From Myxococcota bacterium (lineage in GTDB: Bacteria > Myxococcota_A > UBA9160 > PR03), in contig JASJBO010000002.1 in NCBI GenBank assembly GCA_030066475.1, positions 1 through 45,956 of the forward strand: a stretch of 45,956 bases of DNA, read 5' to 3'. The notes under the pieces were generated by a model. It saw only the letters and a program-made list of their open reading frames with translations. It searched no databases and had not been told where the DNA came from. Position numbers and translations under genes: made by a program. Below are positions 40,664-45,956 of this stretch, piece by piece (the first letter of the stretch is position 1; each line of letters opens with the position of its first letter).

Positions 40664-42525
40664 GACCCCGGATCCCCCGGACCGCGCACGAAGTCGGCGA
40701 TGTCGTTGCCAGTCAGACCCACGCGCTGCAGCGCCTCGTCGGCGATGCCGGTGGCGGCACCGTCCTGGCCCGGCGCGGGCGCCCCATCCGAGACCGGGTC
40801 GAGCCCGAAGCCGTCCTCGCCGTCGAGGCCGTCCGCGTCCTCGTCGGTGTCGTCGGCGAGCGGGTCCTCGTCGATCCGCCCGTCGCGGTCGTCGTCCTCG
40901 CCGAAGTTCGTGGCGGCGCTGTTGCCGCCGACCTCGACCGAGTCGATCGGACCCAGGCACGGGTCGACGATCTCGACCAGCACCGAGTCGTCCAGCTCAC
41001 CCGGCGGATTGCCGATCACGAGCACGGCGCCCGGCGGCAGCGCGTCGATGTCGCCCTGGCTGGCCCGCTCCACCACGCCCGCGGCGCCGCTGCCGATCCG
41101 GTAGGAGACCGGCGTGCCGTCGGTCATGCGCAGCACGAAGTCGCGCACGCGCACCGTGACCGGGCCGACGTTCTCGATCTCGATGTACTCGTCGCCCGCG
41201 TCGACGGCGCCGGTGCCGGGCAGTGCGTCGAAGGGCAGCCCGGCCGGCCCCACGCTGTCGTTCCAGTCGCGCTGCGGGTCGGTGACGATCTCGTTGATGC
41301 GCAGCGCGGCCCCGAGCGACGGCGCCAGGCCGGGCGTGCCCGCTCCGCGCTGGAAGTCGCGGAAGTCCACGGCGAACCGGGCGATGCGGTGCAGCGCCTC
41401 GTCGGCCGCGCCGGTCGAGGCGCCCGTCGCCCCGGCGGCCGGAGCGCCGTCGCGGATCGGGTCGATGCCGGGGCCGTCCTCGTCGACCAGCCCGTCACCG
41501 TCGTTGTCGACCAGGTCGTCGGGATCCTCGTCGACGCGGCCGTCGCGGTCGTCGTCGGCCTCGAAGTTGCGCAGCACCGTGTTGCCGCCCACCTCGAGGT
41601 TCCCGAGCGGACCCACCAGCGCCAGGATCTCGAGGAAGACGTCGTCTTCGAGCTCGCCCGGCGGGTTGCCGATCACGACCACGCCACCCGGGTTGAAGAT
41701 GCCGGCCGACGAGCCCGGCGAGTAGCGCTCGACCGTGTCGCCGCCGAGGATCGCGCTGCCGAGCGCGTAGACCTCGGGCTCCGAGTCGGTCATCCGCAGG
41801 CCGACTCCGAGCAGATTCAGCGTCGAGTCGCCGACGTGGCGGATCTCGATGTACTCGTCCTCCGCATCGGCGAAGCCGGCGCCCGGCGTCTCGTCGAACG
41901 GCACGCGATCGGGCTCCTCCACGGTCGCTGGATCGTTCCAGTCGCTGCGCGGGTCCGTGACGACCTCGGTGATGCAGAGCGGGAAGAAGAGCTCACCTTC
42001 ACCCTCGCCTTCGCCCTCGCCTTCGCCTTCTCCCTCGCCTTCGCCTTCTCCCTCGCCCTCGCCTTCGCCTTCGCCTTCACCTTCGCCTTCGCCTTCGCCT
42101 TCGCCTTCACCCTCTCCTTCGCCGCCGCCGGAGCCACCGCCGGAGCCGCCCCCGGAGCCGCCGCCGGAGCCGCCGCCGGAACCACCGCCGGACCCACCGC
42201 CGGAGCCGCCGCCGGAGCCGCCGCCGCTACCACCGCCGCCGGACCCACCGCCAGAGCCACCGCCACCCCTTTCAGCAACCTGGCTCAAGGTCGACAACAG
42301 AGGCGTCTGGTAGATATCCGAATCGTCGAGGCCGAGCGCTGCGAGCGCCCGACGGCGCGCGATGGCGTCGCGACCGCCGCCGGCTTCGGCGGTGGCGCTC
42401 TGCAGCGCCAATGAGACGGCATCCCAATCGAGATGGACTGGAGCGGCCTGGATCGACATCACCAAGGCCGACGCGGACACAAGCAGAACCATCCGCTTTT
42501 TGCGGATTTGCGTTTTGTTCTTCAT
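40660..42525 (-). CDS. Exported lamin-tail-domain protein with Gly-Ser and Gly-Glu linkers
   Basis: A 621-residue protein and first gene of the operon. The N-terminus (KNKTQIRKKR, then MVLLVSASALVM, then IQAAPV) is a signal peptide, cut near residue 28. After about 60 residues of helical-looking sequence comes an 11-serine GGGS run, then 22 Gly-Glu pairs. Two LTD-like domains follow (ITEVVTDPRSDWND with DEYIEIRHVG; INEIVTDPQRDWND with DEYIEIENVG). Each is followed by an Asp-rich Ca-binding-like segment (DDDRDGRVDEDP, DNDGDGLVDEDG; DDDRDGRIDEDP) and an EALxRI/V-like closing motif. LTD domains occur in bacterial surface and nuclease-associated proteins; no nuclease is seen here. ATG at 42525 has GGAG nine bases upstream. 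Its stop overlaps the giant gene's ATG, implying coupled translation. It may anchor or present the giant protein, which is inference. Confidence 0.92.
   Translation of the reverse strand: MKNKTQIRKKRMVLLVSASALVMSIQAAPVHLDWDAVSLALQSATAEAGGGRDAIARRRALAALGLDDSDIYQTPLLSTLSQVAERGGGGSGGGSGGGGSGGGSGGGSGGGSGGGSGGGSGGGSGGGSGGGSGGGEGEGEGEGEGEGEGEGEGEGEGEGEGEGEGEGEGEGEGEGEGELFFPLCITEVVTDPRSDWNDPATVEEPDRVPFDETPGAGFADAEDEYIEIRHVGDSTLNLLGVGLRMTDSEPEVYALGSAILGGDTVERYSPGSSAGIFNPGGVVVIGNPPGELEDDVFLEILALVGPLGNLEVGGNTVLRNFEADDDRDGRVDEDPDDLVDNDGDGLVDEDGPGIDPIRDGAPAAGATGASTGAADEALHRIARFAVDFRDFQRGAGTPGLAPSLGAALRINEIVTDPQRDWNDSVGPAGLPFDALPGTGAVDAGDEYIEIENVGPVTVRVRDFVLRMTDGTPVSYRIGSGAAGVVERASQGDIDALPPGAVLVIGNPPGELDDSVLVEIVDPCLGPIDSVEVGGNSAATNFGEDDDRDGRIDEDPLADDTDEDADGLDGEDGFGLDPVSDGAPAPGQDGAATGIADEALQRVGLTGNDIADFVRGPGDPGS
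41992..42267 (-). repeat. In-frame low-complexity repeats: (GE)22 and GGGS tract
   Basis: Bases 41992-42123 are 22 hexamers that each encode Gly-Glu, with synonymous variation (gcc/acc/tcc and ttc/ctc on the plus strand). Bases 42124-42267 encode a Gly3-4-Ser tract with 11 serines, using several serine codons. The repeat units are multiples of three, so slippage would change linker length without breaking the frame. Together they give about 90 residues of flexible and partly polyanionic linker. Confidence 0.95.
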
Positions 42526-42720
42526 TTGACTTCATCTCCGGTTAGCGGTGACTTGGACCAAACCGCTCCGATTCGGCCAAGTTTCCCCCAGGGCCGAACC
42601 GGATTCTCCGTCTCCGCCAACGCTGACGCGTTGCCGGAGAGCAGATACAGTTTGGTCAAAACTCCCTAGGCCAATATTGCACTCTTAGTCTTTTCTTAGC
42701 AATTGGTCAGAACTCGTCGA
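42526..42720 (-). promoter_or_regulatory. Probable promoter and 5' leader of the giant-protein operon
   Basis: On the minus strand, TTGCTA (42697-42702) and AATATT (42673-42678) are spaced 18 bp, or 17 bp if CAATAT is taken. Each matches consensus at about four of six bases, a weak sigma70-type candidate that would give a leader of about 140 nt. The leader has a 13-bp stem with one mismatch and a TGAC loop (42611-42623 with 42628-42640). A ribosome binding site, GGAG, lies at 42536-42539. Two related 14-bp motifs with two differences (42651-42664 and 42702-42715, core TTGGTCA) overlap or flank the promoter and could be operator sites. None of this is proven by sequence alone. Confidence 0.4.
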
Positions 42721-42844
42721 TGCGGCTTTTTTTTGGACAGAAGGTGGAATGGATGACGGCCCTCCAAATACAGGGGCCGGCGGGTTGCATTCGGCCCGCC
42801 CGCCTGTTTTGAAGGTCCGCTCCGCAGCCTACGGCGGCTCATAC
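42721..42844. other. Intergenic DNA between divergent units
   Basis: This lies between the operon promoter and the inverted repeat. It has a run of eight T at 42727-42734 and a GC-rich stretch at 42771-42806 with a possible 6-bp stem (42779-42784 with 42795-42800). A 65-codon minus-strand ORF crosses it (42696-42893), but it has no recognisable features and partly reads the inverted repeat, so I do not call it. No other feature is seen. Confidence 0.5.
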
Positions 42845-42947
42845 ATAGCGTAATTCCGGCGGTCGCTCTCCTGGGCCTAGGATGCGGGGTCATAAGGCAT
42901 GCCCCAAAGGGCCACGGAAAGGAGAGCGACCGCCGGAATTACGCTAT
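42845..42947. repeat. Perfect 28-bp inverted repeat with 47-bp spacer
   Basis: Bases 42845-42872 are the exact reverse complement of 42920-42947. Three further bases pair beyond one outer mismatch. The same amino-acid string, RRATAGITL, is read outward from both arms, which shows the arms are copies. The spacer holds a smaller imperfect palindrome (gggg/cccc around 42885-42905). This resembles ends of a mobile element or a MITE-like remnant, or a strong hairpin in the leader of the plus-strand hydrolase gene. No transposase is adjacent. Confidence 0.8.
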
Positions 42948-42994
42948 TTATAGGTTCGGCGGACTCTGCAACCGAAGAGGCAGGTAGAAGGCCC

Positions 42995-44239
42995 ATGCTC
43001 TCCTGTTCCAGCATCCCGGTCCTCCCGCAAGATCGCAGCCCCTCGGGGCGGACCTCCCGGGCCGCCACGATTGCCGGTCTCGTGGCATACCTCTGTATCC
43101 TCTGTACGCCGTCGCTCCTGGCGGCGCAGGGCCCGCATCGACACCAAGCCCCGCCGGGGCGAATCGGCACGGCCGTCGAGGTCGCCGAGACCCGGCTCGG
43201 CAACGCAACCCTCCAGCGGGCGATGTCCCGTCGGCTCATCGTGAACGCGCACGAACATATCCAGTCGTCCCGCGAGGTCGCCAAGCTCAAGTCCGTAATG
43301 GACGAACTGGGGATCTCGAAGACCCTTCTTATGGGAAGCGCGCGCTTCACCATTACGCTGCGGCCCAAGGACGGGTTTACCCGCTACGACGAGAACAACG
43401 CCGCCATCGTCGGGATCGCCGCGGCGGAGCCGGGACGCTTCGAGGCCTGGCCGACCATCGATCCGAGGGATCCGGAAAATCTCGACAAAGCCCGGCGGCT
43501 GATGGCACAGGGCGCCAAGGGCATCAAGCTGTACCTGGGCCATGGCTACATCGACGAACGGACCAACGAATATCTGTTCCATTCGATGGCCATGGATGAT
43601 CCCCGGATGCTCTCCTTCTACGCTTGGTGCCAGGCAAACTTCGTGCCGGTCATGTACCACGTGAATCCCTTCAAGCCCGGCTTCGCAGAGGAGTTCATCG
43701 CCGTCCTCACCGGCTTCCCGGATCTCAAGATCATCGCCCCGCACTTCATCCTCTCGTCGATCAAGGATTCCCGCCTGCAGGAGTTTCTGGACACCTTCCC
43801 CAACCTCTACTCGGACATCAGCTTCGGTCACGACAACTTCCTGATCCCCGGGCTCAAGCGCATTTCGCGCAAACCAGGGAAGTTCAAGCGGCTATTCGAG
43901 AAGTATCCCGACCGATTCATGTTCGGCACGGACCTGGTCGTCACCGAGCATCCGCGCAAGACGCCGGCCTGGATGAGCGTGCGGTTCCGGGCCTACCTGA
44001 GCATGCTCGCGACATCCTCTTACGAGGTCGATTTCCTCCCCGACAGACAGCTCAGAGGCCTAGGTCTGTCCGGCGCGATCCTGGAGGGGATCCTGTATCG
44101 TAACTACGAGACCTTCATGGCCTTGCGGCCGCGCGGGACGCAGATCACGCGGCAGATCGACTGGACCAAGATGGGCGTTGCCAGGACCGGCCGGAAGAAA
44201 GGCACGACCACCCCGCCCCCGCCGGCGAATTCCCAATAA
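42995..44239 (+). CDS. Exported amidohydrolase (Amidohydro_2-like metal hydrolase)
   Basis: A 414-residue protein of the TIM-barrel metal-dependent hydrolase type. Metal and catalytic candidates appear in family order: His86-Glu-His88 (NAHEH), Lys178 (GIKLY), His222 (MYHVN), His250 (IAPHF) and Asp313 (FGTDLV). I start at ATG 42995 because the sequence then reads as a signal peptide (GRTSRAATIAGLVAYLC, cleavage near LLAAQ at about residue 50) with an AGAAGG-like site just upstream. The longer ATG at 42899 would translate through the inverted repeat and is unlikely. A leaderless start at 43223 (MSRRLIVNAHEH) is another option. Substrate is unknown; the family includes decarboxylases and amide or lactone hydrolases. 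It is followed by an FAD oxidoreductase 236 bp downstream on the same strand, with which it may form a small catabolic unit. Confidence 0.85.
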   Translation: MLSCSSIPVLPQDRSPSGRTSRAATIAGLVAYLCILCTPSLLAAQGPHRHQAPPGRIGTAVEVAETRLGNATLQRAMSRRLIVNAHEHIQSSREVAKLKSVMDELGISKTLLMGSARFTITLRPKDGFTRYDENNAAIVGIAAAEPGRFEAWPTIDPRDPENLDKARRLMAQGAKGIKLYLGHGYIDERTNEYLFHSMAMDDPRMLSFYAWCQANFVPVMYHVNPFKPGFAEEFIAVLTGFPDLKIIAPHFILSSIKDSRLQEFLDTFPNLYSDISFGHDNFLIPGLKRISRKPGKFKRLFEKYPDRFMFGTDLVVTEHPRKTPAWMSVRFRAYLSMLATSSYEVDFLPDRQLRGLGLSGAILEGILYRNYETFMALRPRGTQITRQIDWTKMGVARTGRKKGTTTPPPPANSQ

Positions 44240-44475
44240 TGCCAAACCTCATTGTCCAGGACCCTCGGTCCAGGACCCTCGGAATTATGGCCAGGACGTG
44301 CATCAGTCCCACGGCCAATGCGGGTGGATTGCGTCGCCTCCGGTTCCGGGCCCGACTCGGTCCCTGCCCTGTCGGTCAGCGGCTATTGGGCGTCGGTTGG
44401 GCGCAAAGCGCCGCGCTGGCGCTCGGCTATTTCTATGCGCCTTTGTTCCGACGACCCGTTCGGGAGATCGCAGCC
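44240..44475 (+). other. Intergenic region with a 14-bp tandem duplication
   Basis: Bases 44254-44267 and 44268-44281 are identical adjacent copies (gtccaggaccctcg). An ATG at 44239 is in frame with the next gene, but the 79 codons it would add show no domain, no recognisable signal peptide and unusual Arg-rich content, so I treat this as untranslated. GGGAG at 44462-44466 is the ribosome binding site of the oxidoreductase. Confidence 0.6.
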
Positions 44476-45819
44476 ATGGCCCTGCCCAGTCACGTCAAGA
44501 CCGTCATCATCGGCGCCGGCATTCACGGCCTGTCGACCGCCTGGCACCTCGCGGCCGAGCAGGAGGCCAAGGGCCAGAGCGCCGGCCGGGACATCCTGGT
44601 CGTCGACAAGACCGCGATCGCCGCCGGGGCCAGCGGCATCGCCTGCGGCGTGGTGCGCAACAACTACTACCAGCCGGCCATGCGCGAGCTGATGGCCCAC
44701 TCGGTCGAGGTCTGGGAGAGCGACCCGAAAGCCTTCTCCTACCACCCGGTCGGCTACATGCAGATCAGCCCGGAGGCCATGCACGCCGACGTCGCCTCGA
44801 TCTACGAGCAGCAGAAGGCGATCGGCTACGAGTCGGCCTTCATCGAGGGCGAGAAGGACTCGCTTGCCTACATGAAGGGCCTGTTCCACGACTGGCAGGC
44901 CAAGGGCATCACCTCGGTGCTGCACGAGAAGAAGGGCGGCTACGCCAACAACACCGCCGCCATCTACGGCCTCGCCAAGAAGGCCGAGGACCTGGGCGTG
45001 CGCATCATGACCGGCGTCGAGGTCACCGGCTTCGAGTACGGCCACAACTCGGACGCCGTCACCGCCGCCGTCACCAACAAGGGCCGCATCGAGTGCGAGC
45101 AGGTGGTGGTCGGCGTCGGCCCCTGGGCGCGGCACATCTGGGACATGCTGGAGCTGCCCAAGACCGTCGACATCCTGGGCAAGGACGGCCAGCTGCACCG
45201 CGACATCCCCATGTGGCGCTACTGGTGCCTGGAGGAAGGCGTGCTCGGCGTCGACCCGGACTTCCAGAAGACCAACGACGGCGGCATGCCGCCGGTCATC
45301 CACGTCGATACCGACGTGCCGCTCCACTCCGACGTCGATGGCTCGCTGATCACCGAGGAGATGTGGGGCATCTATTACAAGCCCGACTTCCACTTCAACG
45401 GCATCCAGGGCGGGGCCATGCCCTACAAGGTCGAGACCCCGACCGATCAGGTCGCGGTCGACCCCTACGGCGTCGACAGCCCGGACTTCATCGTCGGCGA
45501 CGACTTCGCCCACATGTGGTGCTCGGCGCTGGCCTTCTGCCAGAAGCGCTTCGAAGGCCAGATCGGCAAGTTCAAGAAGGAGCCCTCGGGGGGGCTTGGC
45601 TGTTTTACGCCGGACTCCTTCCCGGTGTTCGACACCTTCCGGCAGAACGTGCGGGTCATCGCCGACTCGAACCACGGCTACAAGATGATCGGCGTCGGCA
45701 AGCTGGTCGCCGGCGAGATGCTGAACGGCGAGAGCGAGCTCTTGAAGCCCTTCCGCTTCTCGCGCTACGCCGAGGGCAAGCTGCACCCGACCAGCAACTC
45801 GCCGTTCCCTTGGAGTTAG
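44476..45819 (+). CDS. FAD-dependent oxidoreductase (DAO family)
   Basis: A 447-residue protein with an N-terminal dinucleotide-binding motif, VIIGAGIHGLSTAWHL (Gly13-x-Gly15-x2-Gly18), followed by an acidic-type strand end at ILVVDK. The C-terminal FAD-contacting segment NHGYKMIGVGKLVAGEM lies near residues 400-415. Overall layout matches the DAO superfamily (sarcosine oxidase beta, glycine oxidase, D-amino acid dehydrogenase), which oxidises amines or amino acids using FAD. The substrate cannot be read from sequence. ATG at 44476 is preceded by GGGAG nine bases upstream and places the Rossmann motif at the usual distance from the start. No signal peptide was seen, so it is likely cytoplasmic. 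The style of the protein is alphaproteobacterial in appearance, which is only an impression. Confidence 0.9.
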   Translation: MALPSHVKTVIIGAGIHGLSTAWHLAAEQEAKGQSAGRDILVVDKTAIAAGASGIACGVVRNNYYQPAMRELMAHSVEVWESDPKAFSYHPVGYMQISPEAMHADVASIYEQQKAIGYESAFIEGEKDSLAYMKGLFHDWQAKGITSVLHEKKGGYANNTAAIYGLAKKAEDLGVRIMTGVEVTGFEYGHNSDAVTAAVTNKGRIECEQVVVGVGPWARHIWDMLELPKTVDILGKDGQLHRDIPMWRYWCLEEGVLGVDPDFQKTNDGGMPPVIHVDTDVPLHSDVDGSLITEEMWGIYYKPDFHFNGIQGGAMPYKVETPTDQVAVDPYGVDSPDFIVGDDFAHMWCSALAFCQKRFEGQIGKFKKEPSGGLGCFTPDSFPVFDTFRQNVRVIADSNHGYKMIGVGKLVAGEMLNGESELLKPFRFSRYAEGKLHPTSNSPFPWS

Positions 45820-45827
45820 GGGGAGTT

Positions 45828-45863
45828 TTCTAGGGCGCGATTCTTCTAGGGCGCCTTCGGCGC
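45828..45863 (+). repeat. Short direct repeats and small hairpin after the oxidoreductase gene
   Basis: The 11-base string ttctagggcgc occurs at 45828-45838 and 45845-45855. The second copy runs into a 5-bp stem, gcgcc-ttc-ggcgc (45851-45863). There is no T-tract after it. Confidence 0.5.
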
Positions 45864-45875
45864 TGTGCGGTTCCG

Positions 45876-45940
45876 GCCCTCTCCCCCACCCGTCCACCCA
45901 CGGCATCGTAAGCTATGGGTGGACGGGTGGGGGAGAGGGC
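45876..45940. repeat. Perfect 25-bp palindrome, possible terminator or intergenic repeat
   Basis: Bases 45876-45900 are the exact reverse complement of 45916-45940, around a 15-base loop (45901-45915). The arms are C-rich and G-rich (ctcccccacccgtccaccca type). The stem would be very strong in RNA and lies 57 bp after the oxidoreductase stop codon, so it may end transcription, but no T-run follows. Palindromes of this composition are also common as dispersed intergenic repeats in alphaproteobacterial genomes. Confidence 0.75.
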
Positions 45941-45956
45941 TGGTGCCGTGTGGCGC

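Noticed and set aside
40664..40960. Upstream extension of the giant gene by 99 codons
   Set aside because: It overlaps the LTD gene, is Arg-rich and lacks a signal peptide. The ATG at 40663 is followed by a clean signal sequence.
42696..42893. 65-codon minus-strand ORF in the intergenic region
   Set aside because: Part of it is the inverted repeat read outward; no domain, no ribosome binding site of note.
42899..42994. Longer start of the hydrolase gene
   Set aside because: These codons read through the inverted repeat; the later ATG at 42995 gives a signal peptide and a ribosome binding site.
44239..44475. N-terminal 79-codon extension of the oxidoreductase
   Set aside because: No recognisable features; the ATG at 44476 has a good ribosome binding site and puts the Rossmann motif at the expected position.
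45876..45940. Definite rho-independent terminator
   Set aside because: The stem is strong, but no T-tract follows on either strand.

Overview
The window is dominated by one minus-strand locus (about 120-42,525) that encodes four predicted exported proteins, read right to left. The first is a lamin-tail-domain (LTD) protein with long Gly/Ser and Gly/Glu linkers (40,660-42,525). The second is a giant secreted protein of 12,620 residues in one uninterrupted frame (2,801-40,663). The last two are paralogous cysteine-containing glycine-rich proteins (1,428-2,780 and 120-1,424). The genes sit 4 bp overlapping, 20 bp apart and 3 bp apart, so they look like one operon. All four begin with Sec-type signal peptides. 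No catalytic domain was recognised in any of them.

The giant protein is built almost wholly from beta-rich modules. From the N-terminus it has about 25 Ig-like domains, then seven copies of a four-domain module (LVIVD-type beta-propeller, Big_5-like Ig domain, two IPT/TIG domains). Next come further Ig domains alternating with three more propellers, then ten more Ig domains and two Big_5 domains. The C-terminal part carries two LamG-type lectin domains, a jelly-roll-like region, two Asp-rich thrombospondin-type-3 calcium segments flanking an F5/8C (discoidin) domain, and six repeats of about 108 residues. The best reading is a very long surface or extracellular adhesive fibre with a calcium-dependent ligand-binding end. 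The small co-transcribed proteins could be anchors or matrix components. That joint role is inference.

Right of this locus is a regulatory stretch with visibly lower G+C (42,526-42,994). It holds a plausible promoter and leader hairpin for the operon and a perfect 28-bp inverted repeat (42,845-42,947) that resembles a mobile-element remnant. Beyond it lie two plus-strand metabolic genes: an exported Amidohydro_2-type metal hydrolase (42,995-44,239) and a DAO-family FAD-dependent oxidoreductase (44,476-45,819). A perfect 25-bp palindrome ends the window. The first 119 bases hold two copies of a 48-bp direct repeat.

The organism is a high-G+C Gram-negative bacterium. Proteins mixing LVIVD propellers, IPT, LTD and Gly-Glu linkers suggest a myxobacterial, deltaproteobacterial-like or candidate-phylum lineage. 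The two metabolic genes look more alphaproteobacterial in style. This is impression only, and the two parts could have different histories. No rRNA, tRNA, CRISPR array or intact transposase was seen.
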